From assembly GCA_016802295.1 (NCBI GenBank), contig JAESIW010000180.1, forward strand, positions 10,752 to 74,751: a DNA stretch of 64,000 nucleotides. The letters run 5' to 3'. Positions 55,601 through 64,000 of the stretch are shown here, one piece after another. This stretch comes from Brachionus rotundiformis. Taxonomy: Eukaryota > Rotifera > Eurotatoria > Ploima > Brachionidae. The stretch's first letter is position 1; the number at the start of each line of letters is the position of its first letter. Below the pieces are notes generated by a model, which was given only the letters and a program-made list of their open reading frames with translations, ran no database searches and was not told the origin of the DNA. The position numbers and the translations under genes were made by a program.

Positions 55601-58600
55601 ACTACAGCAATGAAACAAAATTAAAGCTCTAAAACAGTGTAGTGAAATAAACAATTATGTTTGGGTCAGAGACAGGGCCAAACAATGAATTATGCAAAAG
55701 AACCAATTTAGAACTACTTAATCAAAACAGAAAAGTAAGACAATTAATCAGGTCAGAAATAACAGCTTAATTCAGAGGACTTTGGTAAAATTTAAAACCA
55801 TTTTTTTCAGGCTTCCAGCAACAACAAAGTTACAAAAATAAAATATTTAATAAAATTTTTCAAAATTACTTTCAAAGTCATTTTCTTCTAAAATTTGATG
55901 AAAAACAAAAGCCCGCTGAGCCCTTGAATCAGCTCTTTGAAGTTCTTACAAATTTGGAAAATTTATTTTACAATTTAATTAAAAACTTGCCAACTTACGG
56001 CTTATATTATCTGGTTCTAGTACATATAAAAAATTACCAAAGAGCAAAATGCGCGAATTTTGAATAAAATTTTCGAAGCTTTTTTGCTCGTGTTGAATTA
56101 GGCACTCATTAATCATCAAATTAATAATATCGGTGTTTATCGGCTGAGTCTTCTGTGAGCTTAAAGCTAAATTCAATTTTAGACATATAAAATTAAAATT
56201 TGTTTTAATTATTACTATTTCTAATGACATTGGTAGCTTCTTCAAACAAGAGGGAATTTTTTTTTAATATATTGACCAAAGAGAGAGCTGCTTCGCAGTT
56301 GGTTCGGTCAAGATTGACAGCATTTCTGTACGCATTTATGGCCTCTTCTATTTCGTCTAAATAGGAACAGCAGTTTCCATATTTTAGCCACACGTCCAAG
56401 TGAACTAAATAATCGGCCACATTGGTCAAAAGGAGCAAATAAAATTTTTTAGCCTTAAGCCAATTTTGCTTAGTATAATAAGTATTTGCAATCAAAATCA
56501 GTTCTTCTGAATGTTCTTTCATCTCTTTACACAATAATTCATCTATTAAATACTTTTTTTTGTTAATTTTAAGTTAATGATTTTAATAAATTAATTAAAA
56601 ATATACATCTTCATTGTCATAGTTTAAATTAATCAAGCAAACAACAAATTGAGCCATTACATATTTATCACATGATTCAGGTATCTCAAATCTTTAAGAA
56701 AATCTTATTTTATTAATAGGCCGTTAATTGAGAAAAAAATTTCGATTTAAAAAAAATTAATAATTATGCTTTTTATTTGATTTTATTTTAAAAAAAAATG
56801 TTCTATATCAAGCTAATTTTCTTTGTAAAACTATAAGACTGGTCTAATAGACCAACTTGTATAAAAAAATATTCACTTGGTCCTGGTATTTAACTATCGC
56901 CTATAATATATTAAAAAAACAATAATGATATTTTCTAGAACAAAAATACTTATGCTATTATTTTTTGTTAGATAATATAATATAACAATAAAATTAAACA
57001 ATGTAAAATATAATTGAGTTAGTAAATATTTTTTTTCTTTGAAAGCTAATTTGACCTAATTGAAACAAATATATATTTAAAAAAACTTAAATTAATTAAT
57101 TAATTTAAGACATTCTAAAGCTTATTCCAACAAGATGAGTTTATTGGTGCTACATATAAAGGAAATTTTGAGCTAGACAATATTCACTACTCAAAAAATG
57201 TCTTATATGGAAGAAATCCTAAACAACTTAAGCCAAGATGAGCCGAATGAACCAGATCAAGTGAAAAAAACTAGGGGAAAGGGAAAAGTTTACCTTCCTT
57301 TCTGTAGTTTTCGAAACATAGAATCAACTCAAGAACATCTAGCTATGACTTTTGCAGATAATGATTAGACAGAGAATTTGCCTGGCGATGTCATTAGGTA
57401 TCATTGTACTATATGTACAATTCGTTCAAAGCTTTAAAGTTTTAACGAATCTATCATTATTGAAATGACTGACATTTAACTATATTTCTTCATGAATAGA
57501 CAATCAGTTAAATTCCTTAAACAGTACTTTTTGTACTTATGGTATTATTTGGTATTCATAATTCTGTAGGCCGCAATTTATAAAAACTGTCTAGTTTTTA
57601 CTTAGGGTTTGGCTTCGTTTAGTTAAAGTACAATTTAAAATACTAAAAAATAAAAACTTATATTTTCTTATGTTATCTAATTCTTTTAATTGCGCGTATA
57701 AAATTTTAAATAATAATAATATGTATTAGCAACTAAAAAAACATTGATTTTTTAGTAAAGTAAAATTTTTGATCAAATTTCAAGCGCTCAATCTTGCTCA
57801 AACATTTTTAGATGCGCAATTAAATTTCATCTCTGATTTTTTATTCTTTTAACATTTCAGAGCTTTATTTTCAAACTTTTGGAAAAAAAGGATTGTAATT
57901 TCTAAAAATGCAATGAAATTTAATTGCGATATTTTATAAAGAGAAGTTGTTTTTATTTTTGAAAAAAAATCTCGTAAAAAAGGAAAAAATTTTTTCATAA
58001 TATCAAGATCTAGAATCTAACTTTGTCGAAACTCAGGAAGAACAAACAATAAAACTAAAGTTACAGATCGAATCAAAGTTCGAAATTCTAGTTCTGTGAG
58101 TTCAGAGTTTGATAAAGATGAACAAGATGGACTGTTTTTGACATCTTTTAAATTAGATATTAATAAGAAAATACAAGCGAAAAATAGTAAAGTGCTAAAT
58201 TATTAATACAATTTAATTTTTTATACCTCTAATACTAGCTGACAAATAAGTTATTTAAAGATTTGCCACAAGACCAGTCGTTTCTACTCACGGATGGTCT
58301 CTAGCATTCGAAAAATGCCTAAAAAAAGAAAAGTAAAATTTAGTCAGAGTAGATGAGCTAATTAAATGGTCACAGCGTAAAAGAATGATCAAGAAGTACA
58401 ATTTTGGAAAGCGTATTATCAAAAATCTTGGAACAGTTCTTGGAAAATGAATATTGAATATTGGTTTGGAGTGAATCAATGCATGTAATTAAAATTAATA
58501 ATGAGATTTGGAAGTTAAGTATTTGCAGTAGTCAATATTGGAAAACATTTCATTTACAGGCATGTGATTGGTATTGGAAATGAATTAAATCTTTTTTAAA

Positions 58601-60838
58601 AATTTTCAGAAAAATTTTTTTCTCAAAAAACCTTAATTAAAAAAATTTGCATTTTCTAAAAAAAAAGATTGGAACCAACTTGGCAAACAAAATGATTTAC
58701 ATAAGACATAAAAAAGTTCCAACCTAATTACTTAAATGATTCAAATAAAAATATGATTTTCTCCAAATAATTTTTTTTAATTTTTCTGGTGCTTTTGATA
58801 TTAAATTTTTTGTAAAAAATTCAACTTTTTTAGTAATTGATTAACTTCATAATTAATTAAATAAAAAATTTTACTTACAAGTAGTTATTGAGATATTCGA
58901 AGGATTCAAATTGAGAAAATGACGAAACTTTATCAGAATCAACTGAATTTTCTTTATTTTTATCCTTTACTTTTATTTGACAATGTGACATTATTATCTT
59001 TAAAAATAAAAATAAAATTAAAAAAAAATTCAAACCACTCACCATAATCGATTCTTTATACGACTTTTGCTCAATCATCAAACTAATGAGTAACTTGAGT
59101 CCTTAAAAAATTTTAACTTTAGTTTAACAAACATATTAAATGCTGATTAGGTGCTCGGTAATTTAAAACAAAATTTATTAAAATAATACTTTGTTTTTGA
59201 CCATAGATCTAATTATTTTATTATATACACATACACATAATTGATAGATTTGATAGAAGGATAATACTGATTAATAAACTAAATTAAAATTGGTTTTACC
59301 AGGTGCATTTTTAAGCCCGATAAAAGTTGACCAAGGAAATGAATTTTTTAGAAAAAAAAAATTAAAAAAATAATTTTTATTCTTTTTTCTGCCTATTTTT
59401 TAAAAAGTTAATTTTGTGCTTTTGGTGCTACTTTTTTTACAATTTATTTGTAACCTCGATTGTCCAATCTAATTTTTTTAAAGCCAAAAAATGGTATTCT
59501 TTATTAATTGTGTAATTTTTGATTAGAAAATATTAAGTTTAGTATTCTTGTTATTTCTATATAAAAAAGAATATCTTAAATAACCATGATCTCCAAGCTG
59601 AATATGTGTTTAAGGCTACCTGTTTAAAACTTAATTTTTTTTTAAATTTAACTAAATAAAGGTAAAAATTAGCCTTTAGAATTAAATTCATCAATAATAT
59701 GAATGTTTTCTAAATATTTTAGTTGGTCAAGTCGATCTGGTAAAAAAATTTTCCTACTTTCAATTTTGGCCTCAGCACCAAATTTTTTTACATCATTCTT
59801 AAGGACATAAATTTTTTTATTTTTGTCACCATCGCCATTCAGTTCGCTCATCAACTGTTCAAAATAATTTTCATACACATCCAAATGTTGAGCCACATCG
59901 ACGTATTTCAAAAGCATTAACTTTGCCAAAATGAGTCTTCTCAAGTCCTTTCTGTCCTCTAAAAGTTTAATTCTTTCCAAGTGTAGCTGAATGTTCTTTG
60001 GATCGCATTGGATGGCGTTGTTGTAGCAGAACAAAATAAGTTCCACATCACCTTCAATTACAGCCTGCTGAATCAACTGGATCCATTCATCAGGATCTTT
60101 GTTCAATTGGGCAGCGATTAGACCAACTCTAAGAGCTTTGTCATTCTGTCCCATTTCACTGTAAAGCAGAGCAAGTAACTGAAATGGCTCAGAGGCCTTT
60201 GGCGCGTACTTAATCACTTCCAAGCAAGCGTCAATCGCTTTATTAGTGTCTCCACGCGCATAAGCCAAATTTGCCTCACCCATAAGGCCCTGAATTTCGA
60301 TAGGCAATACTCTGTTTCTTCTACGCTTGGCTCGTAGTTCTGTAGGATCTTCAGCATCGTCTTTTTTGCGCTTGACAATTGGCTTTTTTGCCAAGTCCGA
60401 ATTTGTATCAGCTTCACCATCTTTAAAGCCTGCTATTTGATGGTCTTTTAAAAATTTGTCAAAATTAAGGGTCTCAATGTCAAAGTCGTTCCATTGGCTA
60501 GTGTCATCAAAGTCCTCTATAAAGTCCTCAATATTCGATGAATTGAGTTCATTGTTTTTCTTTTTTGGCTTTTGGGGAGACGATTCAGATTGGTTTGATG
60601 CAGATGGAGCAGAAGTGGTGGCTGTTACTTCAACATTGACCACCGAGTCAAGTAGACTCGATTGATTGAGCATGAGCTCGTTTTTAAAATGCTGATTTTC
60701 TATCAGATTTTCATATTCTTGAAATGTTATTTCTCCTTTAAGATAGGAGACGGTCAGCGCATCTATTGATGTGGATATTGGAACCGACACTGTGGTCGGA
60801 TTTGAAAAAATGTCCACTCGAGACTCCTCATGGGACAT
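52644..60838 (-). CDS. GTF3C3: TFIIIC subunit GTF3C3 (TFIIIC102)
   Basis: Exons found are 60838-59674, 59101-59043, 58997-58879, 56691-56607, 56552-56216, 56166-55999, 55944-55870, 53496-53278 and 53213-52644. Phases agree except across 55870 to 53496, where one or more small exons or a different boundary must exist. The N-terminal ~170 residues are acidic and disordered. TPR arrays follow (LMGEANLAYARGDTNKAIDA, LIAAQLNKDPDEW). The C-terminal half matches human GTF3C3, for example CQETYYNIARIMHQLSLFDL and FAAYNLILIYKQ. This TPR subunit of TFIIIC helps recruit TFIIIB to tRNA genes. The first intron seems to have a GC donor (AAAG|GCTAAT). The 56691-58879 intron holds repeats. Confidence 0.9.
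53775..53880. repeat. Intronic direct repeat (partner at 54885-54995)
   Basis: ATCTGTGTAAAAACCCAGTAGGT...GGAATATT...AAAAATGTT(A/C)T is repeated ~1.1 kb downstream with moderate divergence. The pair brackets sequence with no coding content inside a GTF3C3 intron. They could be degenerate ends of an inserted element. Confidence 0.45.
55480..55760 (+). mobile_element. LINE remnant in GTF3C3 intron
   Basis: Broken plus-strand frames spell AKAKGAFTG-like and NQLTNYSNETKLKL sequence, then MFGSETG. This corresponds to the RT C-terminal region of RTE-like LINEs (typical IAKAxGAFxxL ... LLYGSETW). Stops and frameshifts make it inactive. Confidence 0.45.
56910..57480 (+). mobile_element. Dispersed zinc-finger-like element, copy B
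   Basis: This is homologous to 37300-37890. It encodes, with stops, LSQDEPNEPDQVKKTRGKGK, YLPFCSFRNIESTQ and ENLPGDVIRYHC. It lies in the 56691-58879 intron of GTF3C3 and ends where copy A continues into its acidic/basic tail. Confidence 0.5.
57757..57929 (-). mobile_element. Truncated foldback MITE (second copy)
   Basis: This corresponds to the right arm, centre and part of the left arm of 36886-37118, in reverse orientation. It lies ~280 bp from element copy B, just as the first MITE lies ~180 bp from element copy A. Confidence 0.7.
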
Positions 60839-61142
60839 GTTTTTATTTAAAAAACTTATTTATATTTTGAAATTTTTATAATAATAATTTAAATTTTTAT
60901 AAAGATAGAAAATAAGTGTCAAATTTAAGTTGACTTTTTAATTTCAGTCTTAGATTTATTTATTTATAAAAAAATTTTAAGAGGTTTTTTATTTTTTAAT
61001 ATTTTTTATGTTAAAATAATAATTGTAAAGTATTTTGTCATGATTAAAATTGATTTTCACCACTCATTAATAAATAAATAACATTTTAAATATAACAATT
61101 TTCAAATATTTGAAATAAAAATAATTTTATGAGAAAAATACC
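60839..61142. other. Spacer between trehalase 3' end and GTF3C3 start
   Basis: 304 bp of AT-rich sequence. It must contain the GTF3C3 promoter and the trehalase 3' UTR. No specific motif is supported. Confidence 0.5.
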
Positions 61143-62777
61143 CTAATTACAGAAAGTTTTAAGTGAATGTCCAAAACGATTCATTAAAATAACCACAACA
61201 CCATTAGTCCATCCGAAGCCTTCTTGTACCACATACTCTCCCCCATGTCCAAATTTACCTTCCTCATTGGCATTATACTTTTCATAAAAATTCGATGTCT
61301 TCTTCCATCCACAATAAACTGTATTTACAAATCTCTGAGCTATATTCAAGCCCTGGGAAACTCGATTGCTTCTTATCAAATACTCTACTGTCCAGTGATG
61401 GTACGGAGCCCACACATTCGGAAAATCCCACTGCTGATGGGTGTTTATGTTCGATGCCGGAATGCCGGACACATAATCAAACAAAATGCTCTTGTACCTT
61501 TTGAGCACAAGCTCATCGTCAACAGGAGGCGTCACATTGAACCACAGAGGTGCCAAATCAGTTATGTACAAATACTTAGTCTGAACCATGTCTTTTTCAT
61601 AGTTGTAATCACCATAAGCATTCACCACCGGGTCCCAGAACACACTGTTTATCGCTCTGTGTCTCATCTCTGCCAGATCTCTATACTTCTGTGCCTTTTG
61701 CTTATTGCCCAAAACAGAGTGAAACTCTTCCATTATTCTCTCATTTCTGTACAAAATTGAATTCAAGTCAACAGGCACTATTTTGTCTATGAATATAGTC
61801 CTTATGTCCATGGGGTCTTCGAACCATCTAGAACTAAAATCCCAGCCAGATTCGGCCGCACTCATCACATTCGAGTAGTATTTACTCGCATTGCCAGACT
61901 CTTCGCCATTTATAAAGTCTTCTTTGTAGCTCTCCGGTCTAGGCCTATCAGATACCACTCTGTACTGGTTCAGAGTAAACTTTTCACCATTCTTTACCAC
62001 TTCTAAAGATTTATACTTCATCCAAAACTCGTATTCCTTTTCCAATAGGTCAATATAACTCTCTAAAAAATCTAAATCATTGGAATGTCTATAATAGGCG
62101 TAAGCCATTTGAATTAACAATGGTGGCTGACTTCTATTAAGATAATAAATTTGAGCACCATTTGGAACAAAACCGTTCAACTGAAGAATATCAAAAAAAT
62201 TGAGCAAAATTCCTTTCACTGTCTCTGTCATATCGCTTATTAAAAGGGCCTCAACTATCCAATAGGTGTCCCAATAGTAGTATTCAATGAATCTTCCACC
62301 TGGTACAATGAACGCATTTTGAGACAAAAATGCGCTTGTCTTGCACCTAGAGCATAGATTTGAGCCATCAAATTTTTTTGCCAAATTTCTCCATCTTGAA
62401 TGCAAACTATTTGCCAAGTGTCTCAGATTAAAGTTTTTAATACGCGACAAAAATGCCGGTTTCTGACCCCAGTCAGCTAATTCAGCAGGGACAATATCAC
62501 TACCTGATGGAAGAAAGTTCTCATCTACAAACTGCTTCAGCAGAGTTAGGTTAGTTCGGTTGATATGGGAAAATTTATGCAATACATCAACCTCACTGTA
62601 CCGAGTTGGCATGTCAACAAAAGTTTTTGAGTCTGAGAACATGCGACTCATTTGAACTGTGTGCAGCAGTTCGCCATGGCAGAATATCTTTGACAAACAC
62701 CTGCCAATATTAATCAATTGAAAATAACAAATATTAATATTAATTATTAAAATAAAAAATTTTATTCCAAATTTCAT
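61143..62777 (-). CDS. Trehalase (GH37)
   Basis: A single exon encodes 544 aa starting at the ATG at 62777 (MKFGIKFFILIIN), which gives a signal peptide of about 25 residues. GH37 signature 1, PGGRFIEYYYWDTY, is at about 159-172 and signature 2, QWDFPNVWAP, at about 449-458. The catalytic acid fits Asp313 (ESGWDFSSRW) and the base fits Glu514 (GHGGEYVVQEGFGWTNG). Trehalases split alpha,alpha-trehalose into two glucose molecules. With a signal peptide this one is secreted or lysosomal. I see no C-terminal membrane anchor. It lies head to head with the membrane protein gene at 63044, with 266 bp between the start codons. Confidence 0.95.
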   Translation of the reverse strand: MKFGIKFFILIININICYFQLINIGRCLSKIFCHGELLHTVQMSRMFSDSKTFVDMPTRYSEVDVLHKFSHINRTNLTLLKQFVDENFLPSGSDIVPAELADWGQKPAFLSRIKNFNLRHLANSLHSRWRNLAKKFDGSNLCSRCKTSAFLSQNAFIVPGGRFIEYYYWDTYWIVEALLISDMTETVKGILLNFFDILQLNGFVPNGAQIYYLNRSQPPLLIQMAYAYYRHSNDLDFLESYIDLLEKEYEFWMKYKSLEVVKNGEKFTLNQYRVVSDRPRPESYKEDFINGEESGNASKYYSNVMSAAESGWDFSSRWFEDPMDIRTIFIDKIVPVDLNSILYRNERIMEEFHSVLGNKQKAQKYRDLAEMRHRAINSVFWDPVVNAYGDYNYEKDMVQTKYLYITDLAPLWFNVTPPVDDELVLKRYKSILFDYVSGIPASNINTHQQWDFPNVWAPYHHWTVEYLIRSNRVSQGLNIAQRFVNTVYCGWKKTSNFYEKYNANEEGKFGHGGEYVVQEGFGWTNGVVVILMNRFGHSLKTFCN

Positions 62778-63043
62778 AATTTCCAAGCGATTAAAATTGA
62801 ATTTTTGGTTCTTTTTAAAATAAATTTTTATCTAATTTTAGTTTTTTTAATTTCGCACCTGTAAGCTATATCTAGACTCGCTAAACAAAGAACCCATTTG
62901 ACGTTTCAACCGAAATGTGAAGAATATATTATGATTAAGACATAAATAGAAGCATATAAAGAGAAAATAATTATTATTTTTATTGAATAATTTATTTAAA
63001 TTTTGAATTAAATTTTTTTAAAAGAAAAAAATGATCTCATAAA

Positions 63044-63434
63044 ATGAGCAAGGCCGAAAAGAGTTCGAGGCGACATGGGCCCCGCAATCCAGAGCCTAGT
63101 CAGAGCCTGGTACAATCCATCCGCCAATCCATTGTGTTTAACCTTTTTATCATTATCATTATCTCGATTCTGACAAACAGTATTTACTACAACTTTGTGC
63201 TCAATCGGAGCGAGCTCTCCATATTCCATGTTAATAGACTTTCATGGACGACCAAGTCCAAGCCGAGTCTCAAATCGCTGATTACCTGGTCGCCAGCTTC
63301 TAATTATCTAGAACAGTCCACAAAACTTAAAATAAAGTCCTATGAGCATGTTTTCTTTGCATCCATGGACCAAAGTGATCCTAAAGATGAATCTGTTCTT
63401 AACGAACCAATTTTACAAAAAGATAAAGCATCTG
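63044..63434 (+). CDS. Type II membrane protein, first exon only
   Basis: The first coding exon has 130 codons and ends at a GT donor (CATCTG|GTAAATAT). The N-terminal ~30 residues are basic and cytosolic (MSKAEKSSRRHGPRNPEP). One hydrophobic helix follows at about 31-50 (VFNLFIIIIISILTNSIYYN), then a luminal stem. A short basic N-terminus plus single anchor is the layout of Golgi glycosyltransferases and sulfotransferases, but no catalytic part lies in this window, so the family is unknown. The remaining exons are beyond the right edge. Confidence 0.6.
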
Positions 63435-63588
63435 GTAAATATATTTTTTATTTAATTTGCCATAAAATATTTTTTTTTTGTTTATCAAAGAATAAAAATT
63501 TTTCCAAAAATTCAAAAATGTAATTAATATTATTTTTAAAGTCAGATTTAATCTTTATTGGGCCAATTTAAAATTAAAAATGAACCTT

Positions 63589-63745
63589 TGATAAAATTTG
63601 GCAAAATAAAACAGAACAAAATATGAATAAATCTAGTAACTTTTAAGTAGAATAGTTGGAGACTTTGAAAACAATGTTGCACCATTTTCCATTCATTTTT
63701 TTTTGACATTTTGTTCTGTTTCATTGTGCCAAATTTTATAAAATC
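63589..63745. repeat. Inverted repeat in first intron (possible MITE)
   Basis: The arms (about 63589-63622 and 63708-63745) pair over ~35 bp: ATAAAATTTGGCAAAATAAA against the reverse of TTTCATTGTGCCAAATTTTAT. The loop is ~85 bp. Nothing else in this intron (63435-64000) is recognisable. Confidence 0.5.
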
Positions 63746-64000
63746 ATTAAAATTTTAAATATATATAAATTGTAATTTAAATATTTCACAATTTTATTAT
63801 TTTTTAAAAAATCTCATTTTATTGGAGTTTATAATAAGATAGGCAAGTATCGATTAATTGAAGATAAAAAATTGTCCATAGTTTTGTTAATTTGGTACAG
63901 AAGTATAAAATTGGTACAGGTGTATAAATACAACATGGTGCAACATACGAAGTTTCTCAGTTGACCAAGTCTACTAATTGTGAGTCAAAACTCGTCAAAA

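Noticed and set aside
58288..58479. 63-codon frame in the GTF3C3 intron
   Set aside because: Phe/Ile/Leu-rich with no matching splice sites and no similarity to GTF3C3.

Overview
This is AT-rich animal nuclear DNA. Every conserved gene has a clear animal orthologue (TAF11, NPRL3, Onecut, a nuclear receptor, transportin-1, GTF3C3, GH37 trehalase). Many introns are very short (51-75 nt), there is a cytosolic tRNA-Ser, and retroelement, LINE and MITE debris is abundant. I favour a small protostome, most likely a rotifer of the Brachionus type. This rests on base composition, intron size and a bacterial-type gene embedded in eukaryotic DNA, and it is an inference.

Layout, left half (1-28 kb). 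Three copies of a divergent pair of Val-Pro-repeat genes (here P1 and P2) lie at 5.7-8.2, 15.4-17.8 and 20.8-23.2 kb. Copies 2 and 3 form the arms (about 3.07 kb each) of a large palindrome around an intact B12-binding-type radical SAM gene (18252-19628). Positions 1-8293 are a second, damaged copy of the right half of that unit, with the radical SAM gene reduced to its first ~116 bp and a ~4.9-kb chimeric LTR retrotransposon inserted. Single-copy TAF11 and an eight-exon NPRL3 (557 codons, all splice phases consistent) lie between the two units. A decayed Thr-rich repeat-protein fragment is at 27.3 kb.

Layout, right half (29-64 kb). An intronless Onecut gene is followed by a transposon-rich gene desert (32-39 kb), tRNA-Ser(GCU) and a four-exon nuclear receptor. 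Two nearly identical triple-LysM secreted protein genes form a second inverted repeat (arms 42076-43384 and 51111-52425). The arms enclose the six-exon transportin-1 gene (894 aa). The last 12 kb hold GTF3C3 (nine exons found, one junction unresolved), trehalase, and the first exon of an unidentified type II membrane protein.

The conserved genes are unrelated housekeeping and developmental functions: Pol II and Pol III transcription factors, TORC1 amino-acid sensing, nuclear import and trehalose breakdown. No shared pathway is implied. The most distinctive material is the pair of palindromes, each built on divergent or inverted copies of lineage-specific genes (Val-Pro proteins and LysM proteins). 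One carries a probable horizontally acquired radical SAM enzyme at its centre.
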